Positions 36,730 through 45,630 of a DNA stretch of 64,000 bases are shown piece after piece. Every line of letters starts with the position of its first letter. Within the stretch, counting starts at the first letter, position 1. Made by a program: the position numbers and the translations under genes. The notes beneath the pieces were generated by a model. That model saw only the letters and a list, made by a program, of their open reading frames with translations. It was not told where the DNA came from and did no database searches. Source of the DNA: Saprospirales bacterium (GTDB lineage Bacteria; Bacteroidota; Bacteroidia; Chitinophagales; JADIYW01); the NCBI GenBank assembly GCA_016711605.1, contig JADJSS010000008.1, positions 124,001 to 188,000 of the forward strand, given 5' to 3'.

Positions 36730-39291
36730 TCAACTAAACGCCAATTCTACCAACGCTTTTTGTTCTTTTTCGTGTAATTTGCTAAAACCTGTTGCAGGTG
36801 ATGCTGCTTGCGGTCGTGCTATGCATTGTAAGTATTTTGCTTTGCTGTAATTTAATAATAAGAAGCCATACGCACCCATATTTATTGGCTCTTCTTGCAC
36901 CCAATGGAATGTTGCTTTACCATATTTTTTAATGATTGCATCCAATTGCGTATCAGCTAATGGATATAATTGTTCTACACGAACAATAGCCACATCAGTT
37001 CTGTTGTCTGCTTCTTTTTTTGCTAACAAATCATAATAGATTTTACCAGTACACAACAACACTTTTTTTACTTGCATCGCCTCCACTGTATTGACATCAT
37101 CAATTACTTCCTGGAATTTTCCTTCGTATATTTTAGAAATATTGTCAACGCATTTTGGATGGCGCAACAATGATTTTGGCGACATATTGATCATTGGTTT
37201 TCTGAACGACCATGCTAATTGTCTTCTTATTGCATGGAAGAAATTGGCTGGTGATGTAATGTTAGTCACCACCATATTATTTTCACCACATAATTGCAAG
37301 AAGCGTTCTAAACGCGCCGAACTATGTTCTGGACCAGCACCTTCGTAACCGTGTGGCAATAACAAAACCAAACCACTTTGTCGGTTCCATTTTGTTTCGC
37401 ATGATGCGATGAATTGGTCGATGATAATTTGCGCGCCGTTGTCGAAATCGCCGAACTGTGCTTCCCAAATGGTTAATGGAGCTGGCGATGGTAAGGAATA
37501 TCCAAACTCAAAACCTAAAATTCCATACTCAGATAAGTGTGAATTAAAGATTCTGAATTTTCCCTGATTGCCGTCTTCTGCAATAAAATCTAAACGATTG
37601 TATTCTGCGCCGGTTACTTCATCATATAAACACGCATGACGATGTGAGAACGTTCCGCGTTTTACATCTTCGCCACTTAAGCGCACATCTTTTCCATCTA
37701 ATAAAATTGAACCATAAGCCAATAATTCACCAGCAGCCCAATCTACCGTATTGTTTTCACGCATCATTATTCTGCGTTGTTCTAAATATTGTTGTATTTT
37801 TTTTAATGAATTAAAACCTTCTGGCACTTTCACCAATGCTTTAATTATCTTAACTAAATTCTCTTTCGATATTTTAGTTTCTGGTGATGATTGAAAATCT
37901 TGTGCAGTTGCTTTTCGCAAAGCACTCCAAGCTAATTCGGTTTTTTGTGGTGTATATCTTTTTTCTTGTTGCTTATAATCATTCAACCGATTTTGCAATT
38001 CGCTCCAAAAATTTTCTTCTAATTTCTTTGCCATTTCCGCTTCGGCAATTCCCCAATCGTACATCTTTTTATTGTACAAATCTCGCACACCAACATGGTC
38101 TTTAATGATTTTATACATTTGTGGTTGTGTGTAAGATGGATCATCGCCTTCGTTGTGGCCCCATTTTCTATAACACACCATATCAATAAATACGTCCTTA
38201 TTAAATTTCTGACGATATTCAGCAGCCAGCTCAGCAACATAGGTTACGCATTCTACATCATCGCCGTTGACGTGAAATACAGGTGCTTGAATAGTAGATG
38301 CAATAGATGTGCAATAATTGGAAGTTCGTGCATCGTCAAAATCAGTAGTGAAACCAATCTGATTGTTGATGACAAAATGGATCGTTCCACCTACTGTATA
38401 TCCTTTCAGCGATTGCATTTGCAACACTTCATAAACAATACCTTGTCCAGCCACCGCAGCATCACCATGTATAGTAATCGGTAAAATTTTATCGTAATCT
38501 GAATTGTAAATGGCATCTGCCTTTGCTCGACAAAAACCTTGCACCACAGGATTTACAGCTTCTAAGTGAGATGGATTTGGTAATAATTTGATGTATGGTT
38601 CTTTACCATCCATCGTTTCGTATTGCGAAGAATACCCTAAATGATATTTTACATCACCTGTACCCGTAGAAAAATCATTGGGTGCAATTCCTTCAAACTC
38701 TGAAAATACTTGCTCGTACGTTTTACCAACTATATTACACAATACATTCAATCGTCCACGATGTGCCATGCCGATTACTACTTCTTGAACATCTAAATTG
38801 GCTGCCACATTTATCATAGCATCTAACGCTGGAATGGTAGATTCGCCACCTCCAATACCAATTGCTGTTCCAGCATGAAATTCTATTTCTAAATCCGTTT
38901 CATCTAAACCAAAATAATGCAGTTCTAAATCAGCGTGACGGTCGCGGCGAGGACGCAACGGATTGGTGTGTGCTATTAAGTGACCTTTATTTCTATAACC
39001 AGAAATTAATTTTAAAACTCTGAATTCTTTTGGCGAAACAACATCAACAGATGAAACACCTGCACCTAAAGTGGTTTCTTTGACGCTGTCAATGGCAATG
39101 CCTTGGTTCGCGTCTTCACGAACCACATTCTTGTTGCCAGTATTAAATTCACCAAATTTATACGCTAAATCGAAACCAGCAAAAAAGTTACGCCAATCGG
39201 CATCCACTGCATTTGGATTTTTTAGATATTCTTGATATTGCGCATCAATAAAATGTGGATCGGCATTGGTTAATATGGATAAATCTTGCAT
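36730..39291 (-). CDS. odhA: 2-oxoglutarate dehydrogenase E1 (internal deletion)
   Basis: The thiamine-diphosphate E1 enzyme that decarboxylates 2-oxoglutarate in the TCA cycle. The 853-residue frame has the N-terminal FIDAQYQEYLKNPNAVDADW, the core VIGMAHRGRLNVL, IHGDAAVAGQGIVYE and NNQIGFTT, and the C-terminal domain FRKPMINMSPKSLLRHP. Relatives have about 920-930 residues. Compared with them, the segment between FHAGTAIGIG and GGESTIPALDAMI is missing about 75 residues, including the usual YVGQKRFSLE. The junction lies near 38850 and is in frame. The missing part is the early helical region that precedes the thiamine core. Confidence 0.9.
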   Translation of the reverse strand: MQDLSILTNADPHFIDAQYQEYLKNPNAVDADWRNFFAGFDLAYKFGEFNTGNKNVVREDANQGIAIDSVKETTLGAGVSSVDVVSPKEFRVLKLISGYRNKGHLIAHTNPLRPRRDRHADLELHYFGLDETDLEIEFHAGTAIGIGGGESTIPALDAMINVAANLDVQEVVIGMAHRGRLNVLCNIVGKTYEQVFSEFEGIAPNDFSTGTGDVKYHLGYSSQYETMDGKEPYIKLLPNPSHLEAVNPVVQGFCRAKADAIYNSDYDKILPITIHGDAAVAGQGIVYEVLQMQSLKGYTVGGTIHFVINNQIGFTTDFDDARTSNYCTSIASTIQAPVFHVNGDDVECVTYVAELAAEYRQKFNKDVFIDMVCYRKWGHNEGDDPSYTQPQMYKIIKDHVGVRDLYNKKMYDWGIAEAEMAKKLEENFWSELQNRLNDYKQQEKRYTPQKTELAWSALRKATAQDFQSSPETKISKENLVKIIKALVKVPEGFNSLKKIQQYLEQRRIMMRENNTVDWAAGELLAYGSILLDGKDVRLSGEDVKRGTFSHRHACLYDEVTGAEYNRLDFIAEDGNQGKFRIFNSHLSEYGILGFEFGYSLPSPAPLTIWEAQFGDFDNGAQIIIDQFIASCETKWNRQSGLVLLLPHGYEGAGPEHSSARLERFLQLCGENNMVVTNITSPANFFHAIRRQLAWSFRKPMINMSPKSLLRHPKCVDNISKIYEGKFQEVIDDVNTVEAMQVKKVLLCTGKIYYDLLAKKEADNRTDVAIVRVEQLYPLADTQLDAIIKKYGKATFHWVQEEPINMGAYGFLLLNYSKAKYLQCIARPQAASPATGFSKLHEKEQKALVELAFS

Positions 39292-39514
39292 ACGAGTAAA
39301 ATAATATTAGAACACAAATATCGTTGTTTTGTTGGGAATTATTTTGATAAAAATTGTGAAATACAAAGTGAAATATTGTTTTTTAAGATAAGATTTAATG
39401 GAGATGATATGAATGAATAGCACTTTTAAAGCTGATAATCAATAAAAAAGCAGCATTTTAGACAGTTTTAACCGTTATTTTACGTTCAGCGTTTTAAAAT
39501 CTGAAATAAATCAC

Positions 39515-39523
39515 TATCTTTGC
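39515..39523 (+). promoter_or_regulatory. -7 promoter element of rpsT
   Basis: TATCTTTGC matches TAnnTTTG and lies 18 nt before the rpsT ATG at 39541. The -33 region has no clear TTG. Confidence 0.6.
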
Positions 39524-39540
39524 ACACTCAAATAAAAAAA

Positions 39541-39801
39541 ATGGCACATCATAAATCAGCAAAAAAGAGAATCAGACAAACGGTGAAAAAACGTTTAGAG
39601 AACCGTTATTATGGTAAAACAACCAGAAATGCATTAAGAAAATTCTTGGCATCAACTGACAAAGCAGAATCGGAAAAAACAATGCCGTCTGTAGTTGCAA
39701 TGATCGATAAATTGGCGAAAAGAAGTCAAATTCACAAAAACAAAGCTGGTCACTTAAAATCTGAAGTGATGTTGCATTTGAATGCATTGAAAGCGAAATA
39801 A
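39541..39801 (+). CDS. rpsT: 30S ribosomal protein S20
   Basis: S20 binds the 16S rRNA 5' domain during assembly. The start at 39541 gives MAHHKSAKKRIRQTVKKRLE, 86 residues, a normal length. The last segment, HKNKAGHLKSEVMLHLNALK, is also typical. It is a single-gene unit with its own promoter and terminator. Confidence 0.95.
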   Translation: MAHHKSAKKRIRQTVKKRLENRYYGKTTRNALRKFLASTDKAESEKTMPSVVAMIDKLAKRSQIHKNKAGHLKSEVMLHLNALKAK

Positions 39802-39846
39802 GTATTGTTGAAAAATAAATTTCCATTTTTTATGGAAAATGAATAG

Positions 39847-39876
39847 TTGGTGTATCTCAATGATACACCAATTTTT
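39847..39876 (+). terminator. Terminator after rpsT
   Basis: A 10-bp stem TTGGTGTATC/GATACACCAA with a 5-nt loop is followed by TTTTT. It ends 5 nt before the radC start. Confidence 0.8.
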
Positions 39877-39881
39877 ATTTT

Positions 39882-40580
39882 ATGCAACCTTACGAAAACA
39901 AATTCACCATTAAATGCTGGGCCGAAGAAGACCGACCGCGCGAAAAGCTACAACTTAAAGGCAAACAAGCACTTTCAGATGCAGAACTCATTGCCATCAT
40001 CATTGGCTCAGGCAATGCAAAAGAAAGCGCCGTTGAATTATCGAAACGCATTTTAGCATCGGTCAATAATAACTTATTTGAATTAGGTCAAAAATCAATT
40101 GAAGAACTGATGCAGTTTAACGGCATTGGCGAGGCCAAAGCAATTTCTATTATTGCTGCATTGGAGATCGGAAGGCGAAGAGCATCTTCAGAAGTTATAT
40201 CGCAAAACAAAATCATTACTTCAAAAGATGTTTTCCAGATGATGAGTCCGATTTTATCTGATTTAAAGCACGAAGAATTCTGGGTGATCTACCTGAATAG
40301 AAATAATCGATTTATATCCAAGCAGAAAATTAGCAGTGGTGGTGTGGCTGGCACTGTTTCTGATCCTAAAATAATATTTAATATGGCATTGAAAGAACTG
40401 GCTTCCAGTATAATTCTTTGCCACAATCATCCTTCAGGAAACACAAAGCCAAGCGAACAAGATATTTTTCTAACCAAAAAGATAAGGCAAGCTGGCGATT
40501 TTTTAGACATAAAATTATTAGACCATATTATAATCGCACATCAGCAGTTTACGAGCTTTATAGATAGTGGTTTACTTTAA
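39882..40580 (+). CDS. radC: RadC-family JAB1/MPN metalloprotein
   Basis: A 232-residue RadC/YsbB-type protein. The N-terminal helix-hairpin-helix (GIGEAKAISIIAALEIGRR) precedes the JAMM motif HNHPSGNTKPSEQDIFL, whose His and Asp bind zinc. The role of chromosomal RadC is unsettled; older links to DNA repair were not confirmed. Confidence 0.93.
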   Translation: MQPYENKFTIKCWAEEDRPREKLQLKGKQALSDAELIAIIIGSGNAKESAVELSKRILASVNNNLFELGQKSIEELMQFNGIGEAKAISIIAALEIGRRRASSEVISQNKIITSKDVFQMMSPILSDLKHEEFWVIYLNRNNRFISKQKISSGGVAGTVSDPKIIFNMALKELASSIILCHNHPSGNTKPSEQDIFLTKKIRQAGDFLDIKLLDHIIIAHQQFTSFIDSGLL

Positions 40581-40616
40581 TTAACTCAATAACAACACCA
40601 TATACACATCGTTTCG

Positions 40617-40647
40617 TTGTAACATTCATCTAATCAACGTATCTTTG
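40617..40647 (+). promoter_or_regulatory. Promoter of the DEAD-box helicase gene
   Basis: TTG (40617-40619), 20 nt, TATCTTTG (40640-40647) fits the Bacteroidota consensus. Transcription would start about 20 nt before the ATG. Confidence 0.7.
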
Positions 40648-40674
40648 TGCTTTAATTATTAATTATATTTTTAC

Positions 40675-42405
40675 ATGGAAGGATTTAGAGCCCTAGGGCT
40701 GAGCGAGGACATTCTACTCGCATTAGAAACAAAAGGATACGAAGTACCAACACCTATTCAACAACAAACAATTCCGCTTTTATTAAATGGCGATTTAGAT
40801 ATTGTAGGACAAGCACAAACCGGTACTGGAAAAACAGCAGCATTTGGTTTACCAATTTTAGAACGATTTGACCCAAACCAAAGAGCAGTTCAGGCACTGA
40901 TTTTAGCACCAACACGCGAATTAGCGATTCAAACGGCTGAAGAAATTAAAAGTTTTAAAGGTTCGAAGAAAATCTGGATTACTACGGTTTATGGCGGCGC
41001 GCCAATTAGCTCGCAAATGCGCGAACTGGAAAAAGGAACACATGTTGTGGTTGGAACACCAGGACGTGTAATCGATTTAATCGAACGCAAGAAATTAATT
41101 TTAGACCAAGTTAAATACGTGGTGTTAGATGAAGCTGACGAAATGCTCAACATGGGTTTTATCGATGACATCGAATTAATTTTGAAATCTTGCGCAACTG
41201 ACCGAAGAATGTTATTGTTTTCGGCAACGATGCCAGACCGAATTTTATCATTAGCAAAACGCTACATGGGAAAATTCAACATGGTACAAATTGCAAAACA
41301 AGACATTACAAACGTCAACATTTCTCAGTCGTATTTTGAGGTTCCAGACAGAGACAAATTCGATGCGTTGTGTCGTGTGTTAGATGTTGAAGAAGATTTT
41401 TACGGAATTATTTTCTGTAATACAAAAGCAGAAGTTATTGAGATTGCCAATCACTTAAATGACAAAGGTTATTCAACAGATGCGCTACATGGAGACATTC
41501 AACAAAATCTGCGTGAGAAAGTGGTAAAACAATTCAAGACAAATAAATTCGGTGTTTTGGTAGCAACAGATGTGGCTGCGCGTGGTATCGATATTTCAGA
41601 TTTGACACACGTTATCAATTACGGTTTGCCACAAGATCCGGAATCGTATGTACACAGAATCGGAAGAACTGGTCGCGCTGGAAAAGAAGGAAAAGCAATT
41701 GCAATTATTTCGCCTTCAGAAAAAAGAAAACTGCAATTTGTAGAACGTATTTCTAAAGCGAAAATGAAAAAAGGCAAATTGCCTGATGCGAACGATATGG
41801 TGAAAATCAAAAAACGCCGTTTGGTGGAACATATCGAAACTATTATCGAAACAGAACATTACAGCGAATACACAGAACTTGCAAATGAAATCTTAGCAGA
41901 GAAAAATCCTGAGGTATTAGTAGCAGCGTTGATCAAACATTTTGCAAAAGATGAGTTGAATCCGAAAGCATACAAACAAATCAAGGAAGTAGTTAAAGAA
42001 GAATTTGGTAGCAGATTTGATCGTGGAAATGACCGTGGCGACAGACGTGGTGCTGAGCGTCGTTTTGAAAGACGTGACGACAGCAGACGCGATGACAGAC
42101 GCAGCGACGACAGAAAAAGCTTTGGCGACAGAGAAGCTGCACCACGCAGAAGAAATGCTTCATCAACACGTTTGTTTTTTGCACAAGGCAGAAGCGAAGG
42201 CATGTCACCAAGACAATTATTAGTTATTTTGAAAAACGATACAGGTGTGGAACCACGTAAAATTGATGATATCAGAATATTGGATAATTTCTCATTTTTT
42301 GCGACTAACAGCGACGATGCAGAACGCATTTTATCGCATTACAAACGCAACAAAGGTGCCGGCAAACCAATGGTTGACCGCGCAAGAGAAAGAGAAGAAA
42401 GATAA
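40675..42405 (+). CDS. deaD: DEAD-box RNA helicase, DeaD/CsdA-like
   Basis: An ATP-dependent RNA helicase for ribosome assembly and RNA remodelling. The 576-residue protein has the Q motif, AQTGTGKTAAFG, PTRELAIQ, DEAD (VLDEADEMLNMGF), SAT and HRIGRTGRAGKEG. A basic RGG/RDD-type linker follows (about residues 450-490), then a DbpA-type RNA-binding domain (RLFFAQGRSEGMSPRQLL). It ends in a strong terminator and stands directly before the RNA repair island. Confidence 0.93.
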   Translation: MEGFRALGLSEDILLALETKGYEVPTPIQQQTIPLLLNGDLDIVGQAQTGTGKTAAFGLPILERFDPNQRAVQALILAPTRELAIQTAEEIKSFKGSKKIWITTVYGGAPISSQMRELEKGTHVVVGTPGRVIDLIERKKLILDQVKYVVLDEADEMLNMGFIDDIELILKSCATDRRMLLFSATMPDRILSLAKRYMGKFNMVQIAKQDITNVNISQSYFEVPDRDKFDALCRVLDVEEDFYGIIFCNTKAEVIEIANHLNDKGYSTDALHGDIQQNLREKVVKQFKTNKFGVLVATDVAARGIDISDLTHVINYGLPQDPESYVHRIGRTGRAGKEGKAIAIISPSEKRKLQFVERISKAKMKKGKLPDANDMVKIKKRRLVEHIETIIETEHYSEYTELANEILAEKNPEVLVAALIKHFAKDELNPKAYKQIKEVVKEEFGSRFDRGNDRGDRRGAERRFERRDDSRRDDRRSDDRKSFGDREAAPRRRNASSTRLFFAQGRSEGMSPRQLLVILKNDTGVEPRKIDDIRILDNFSFFATNSDDAERILSHYKRNKGAGKPMVDRAREREER

Positions 42406-42433
42406 TTTTCTTACTGAATACATTAAAGAAAAA

Positions 42434-42460
42434 GTCAGCGTAGTGCTGACTTTTTTTTTA
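42434..42460 (+). terminator. Rho-independent terminator after deaD
   Basis: GTCAGC-GTAGT-GCTGAC followed by nine T residues, 28 nt after the stop codon. It separates deaD from the RNA repair island. Confidence 0.9.
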
Positions 42461-42616
42461 TTTTTTTTCCATAGAAGAAAAATAAAAAAAATAAATTTGC
42501 ATAATCCATTTATTCAATTTACTTTTGCATTCGAAAATAATCTCTAACTATTAAAACGAGGGATTTTATCATGCTAGAACAAACTTACATATCATCTCTT
42601 TCTTTCACTGCTTAAT

Positions 42617-42737
42617 TGGCAGTTGAGTTTGTTATTCTATTTTTACATTAAATTTCTTATAACAATTTTCAAGCTGCCATAGCTGAAACTATTAGGTTTT
42701 ATTAAACCTTTCATAAAGAGTATATCCTTTTCAAGGA
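42617..42737 (+). promoter_or_regulatory. Structured 5' leader of the RtcB-PrfH operon
   Basis: Three successive hairpins precede the operon. The first is long: TGGCAG/CTGCCA (42617-42622, 42674-42679) extended by TTGA/TCAA and TTGTTAT/ATAACAA. The second is AGGTTT/AAACCT (42694-42709). The third is TCCTT/AAGGA (42725-42737). There is no T run after any of them. This could be a regulatory leader or a separate small RNA. The 380-bp gap 42406-42785 holds nothing else recognisable besides the deaD terminator. Confidence 0.45.
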
Positions 42738-42785
42738 CGAATTATTAATCTAAAAAATTTATTATGCACAAATTAATTTGGTCGT

Positions 42786-43535
42786 ATGGACACAAGCGAT
42801 TTGTCGTATTTTATCGAATGTAGTCGAATTAAATCGGCTCGCCGAAAAACACGACTTCAAAAAAAAGATAAAGAAAAACAACTTATTCAATTAGATAAAA
42901 AACAACGTGATTTAAGAAATCAAAAATGGAATTTACCATTATTGCCATTGGATATTCCTTATCAAAAAGGTTGGAAACGTTTTTTTGTTTTAAGAGATGA
43001 TGTAGCAAGATCAAGAGATGCTGATTTTTATACTGAATTACTTCTTAAAATAAATACAACTCAACATGCTAACAATAAATCTTTCACTAAACGCAAAAAG
43101 AAAAAAAGAAAGAAAATTGTAGTTGATATCATCCAAGAACTCAAAAGTTATGAAGATTGGGAATGGAAAAATATCAGATTCTGTAAGTTAAATGAGAAAG
43201 AGAGAATATTGTTTAAGCCAATTAAAAGATGGTGTAATCGCAGAAAATATTTTTATACAGAATATGTATTTAGCGAACCTTGGCGTTTTGTTTTAAAAAT
43301 AAAACCACATTTTATTACGCACTTTAAAATGCACGATAATGTGTTAGAACAACAAATAGCTGAGTTAGAGAATCATATAGAAAATCATCATTTACAGCAT
43401 AAAATGGCAAAACTTACAAAAGGAAGAAAAAATCATCATCGTTGTTGGAATCAAAATAAGTTGAAGTATCTGCATCCATTTAAACACAAAGCATTGCATA
43501 CGATTTTGTATGAATGCGAACAAGAAAAATATTAA
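42786..43535 (+). CDS. Unknown, very basic protein encoded before RtcB
   Basis: A 249-residue protein not recognised by family. It is exceptionally rich in Lys, Arg and His, with a block KRKKKKRKK near residue 105, a charged N-terminal helix (SARRKTRLQKKDKEKQLIQL), and aromatic patches such as WNRRKYFYTEY-type segments and EPWRFVLKIKPHF. No signal peptide or membrane segment is present. The composition suits RNA or ribosome binding. It ends 11 nt before the chosen rtcB start, so it belongs to the operon. A role as an RNA-end or ribosome adaptor for RtcB/PrfH is inference. Confidence 0.65.
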   Translation: MDTSDLSYFIECSRIKSARRKTRLQKKDKEKQLIQLDKKQRDLRNQKWNLPLLPLDIPYQKGWKRFFVLRDDVARSRDADFYTELLLKINTTQHANNKSFTKRKKKKRKKIVVDIIQELKSYEDWEWKNIRFCKLNEKERILFKPIKRWCNRRKYFYTEYVFSEPWRFVLKIKPHFITHFKMHDNVLEQQIAELENHIENHHLQHKMAKLTKGRKNHHRCWNQNKLKYLHPFKHKALHTILYECEQEKY

Positions 43536-43546
43536 AAGAAAAACAA

Positions 43547-44947
43547 ATGAGCAATTTAAAAACAAAAGAATTAAGTAAACTCGGATACACTAATGATAAA
43601 GCAAGAAGTCTAGTAATTACTATCGTTTCTAAGCATTTTAAACATCATACAAAATCCGAAATTATCACATTATTAACTAACCTAAAAAACAAACCAGAAG
43701 ATTATGTAAACGATGAAATAGTTGGCAAAATAGCCGAGACTTTTATGGATAAAATAGAGAAATGCAATTTTCAAACACATCAATTATTACAAGAAACAAG
43801 TCGACTTAAAATTTACGGCGGAAAAGAAATTGATGCTTCTGCTAAAAAACAAATGTCGATTGCCATGTCGTTGCCTGTTTGCGTGCAAGGTGCTTTAATG
43901 CCAGATGCACATACTGGTTACGGCTTGCCTATTGGTGGCGTATTGGCTACGCATAATGCTGTAATACCTTATGCTGTTGGCGTGGATATTGGCTGCAGAA
44001 TGGCGTTATCTATTTTTGATGAAAATGAAAAATTTATCAATAGAAATACATTTCAGTTAAAACAAGCTTTACGCAATTACACACATTTTGGTATGGATGG
44101 TGCATTGGAATTTAAACAAGAACATGCAGTATTAGATCATTCAATGTTTCAGGAAACAGCATTTTTGCAACGCTTGCATGCAAAAGCAGTACGACAAATT
44201 GGTACTTCTGGCGGTGGTAATCACTTTGTTGAATTTGGTGAAATTGAACTGAAAGAAAACAATAGTTTGAATATTCCTTCAGGTAAATATTTGGCATTGT
44301 TATCGCATTCAGGAAGTCGAGGTTTGGGTGCTAATATTGCACAGCATTACACCAAAATAGCAATGGATACTTGCAAATTACCAAACGAAGCAAAATCTTT
44401 AGCTTGGTTAGATTTGAATACTGAAGCTGGACAAGAGTATTGGTTATCTATGAATTTAGCAGGCGATTATGCAAAAGCATGTCATGATAGAATCCACATC
44501 AATTTATCTAAAGCATTAGGATTAAAGCCAATGGCAACCGTTGAAAATCATCACAACTTCGCTTGGAAAGAAACTTTACAAAACGGACAAGATGTTGTTG
44601 TACATCGCAAAGGAGCAACTCCAGCGCATAAAGGTGAAATGGGAATTATTCCTGGATCTATGACAACGGCTGCATATTTGGTAAGTGGTAAAGGTATTAA
44701 TGATGCATTGAACTCAGCTTCGCATGGTGCAGGCAGAGCGATGAGCCGACAAAAAGCCAAAGAAAATATGACCAATTCTACTATGAAAAAAATGTTGTCT
44801 GATGCTGGTGTAACATTGATTGGTGGAAGTGTGGAAGAGAATCCATTGGCTTACAAAGACATTGAAGCTGTCATTAATGCACAAAAAGAGTTGGTAGAAA
44901 TTGAAGGGAAATTTTTACCCAAAATTGTAAGAATGAATAAAGATTAA
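43547..44947 (+). CDS. rtcB: RNA ligase RtcB (PrfH-associated type)
   Basis: Joins RNA 3'-phosphate or 2',3'-cyclic phosphate ends to 5'-OH ends, using GTP and manganese through a guanylated histidine. The 466-residue product shows MPDAHTGYGLPIGGVLA, VGVDIGCRM (a metal-binding Cys), GTSGGGNHFVEFGE, LSHSGSRGLG, and the nucleophilic His in VVHRKGATPAHKGEMGIIPG. The ATG at 43547 (MSNLKTKEL) is preferred to the in-frame ATG at 43514, which overlaps the upstream gene. prfH follows after 2 nt. This RtcB subgroup typically pairs with PrfH to rescue and repair ribosomes cut in the 16S rRNA. Confidence 0.95.
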   Translation: MSNLKTKELSKLGYTNDKARSLVITIVSKHFKHHTKSEIITLLTNLKNKPEDYVNDEIVGKIAETFMDKIEKCNFQTHQLLQETSRLKIYGGKEIDASAKKQMSIAMSLPVCVQGALMPDAHTGYGLPIGGVLATHNAVIPYAVGVDIGCRMALSIFDENEKFINRNTFQLKQALRNYTHFGMDGALEFKQEHAVLDHSMFQETAFLQRLHAKAVRQIGTSGGGNHFVEFGEIELKENNSLNIPSGKYLALLSHSGSRGLGANIAQHYTKIAMDTCKLPNEAKSLAWLDLNTEAGQEYWLSMNLAGDYAKACHDRIHINLSKALGLKPMATVENHHNFAWKETLQNGQDVVVHRKGATPAHKGEMGIIPGSMTTAAYLVSGKGINDALNSASHGAGRAMSRQKAKENMTNSTMKKMLSDAGVTLIGGSVEENPLAYKDIEAVINAQKELVEIEGKFLPKIVRMNKD

Positions 44948-44949
44948 AA

Positions 44950-45573
44950 ATGGAAAAACAAACAAAAATAGTGCAAATTACAGCTGGTCGTGGTCCAGTG
45001 GAATGTTGTCGTGTGGTTGCCAAAGTATTGGAATTGATGTTGAAAGATGCTAGTAAGAATAACATTAAAGCTGAGTTGTTACACAAAGAAAACGCTATAC
45101 ATAATGGAACACTATATTCAGCTACGATTAAAGTTGAAAGTACCAACGTAGATGTATTTGCGAAGCAATGGAAAGGAACGATTCAATGGATTGCACAAAG
45201 TCCATATCGCAAATACCATAAACGCAAAAATTGGTTTGTTGGCGTTGAGTTTTTTGATATTGAAAATCAAATACAATGGAATGAAAAAGATGTGGTATTT
45301 GAAAGCTGCAGAGCTTCTGGACCAGGCGGACAGCACGTTAACAAAACAGAAAGTGCGATTCGTGGTACGCATAAACCATCAGGAATACAAGTGTTAACAA
45401 TGGATTCAAGATCTCAACTGCAAAATAAAAAATTATGTGTAGAGCGATTGAAAGCGAAAGTATTGGAGTGGCAAATGCAGCAAATTATCCAACATCAGCA
45501 AACACAATGGCAAGAACACAATGAATTAGAAAGAGGCAATCCGGTGAAAGTGATTGAAGCTAAATTGAATTAA
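44950..45573 (+). CDS. prfH: Peptide chain release factor homologue PrfH
   Basis: A 207-residue release factor that keeps the catalytic domain with GGQ (residues 126-128 in CRASGPGGQHVNKTESAIR) but lacks the stop-codon-reading domain of RF1/RF2. Published work on other bacteria shows that PrfH frees peptides from ribosomes with a broken decoding centre so that the neighbouring RtcB can reseal the 16S rRNA. The 2-nt spacing from rtcB supports this coupling. It meets the pnkp gene head-on across a shared terminator. Confidence 0.95.
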   Translation: MEKQTKIVQITAGRGPVECCRVVAKVLELMLKDASKNNIKAELLHKENAIHNGTLYSATIKVESTNVDVFAKQWKGTIQWIAQSPYRKYHKRKNWFVGVEFFDIENQIQWNEKDVVFESCRASGPGGQHVNKTESAIRGTHKPSGIQVLTMDSRSQLQNKKLCVERLKAKVLEWQMQQIIQHQQTQWQEHNELERGNPVKVIEAKLN

Positions 45574-45576
45574 AAT

Positions 45577-45601
45577 AGTCTGTCAGAATCTCTGGCAGAC
45601 T
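45577..45601. terminator. Bidirectional hairpin between prfH and pnkp
   Basis: An 11-bp stem (AGTCTGTCAGA/TCTGGCAGACT, one G-U pair) with a 3-nt loop lies between the two convergent genes. T runs are weak on both sides, so termination efficiency is uncertain. Confidence 0.65.
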
Positions 45602-45630
45602 AAATTTATTAAAAAAAAGGTGCATGAAAA

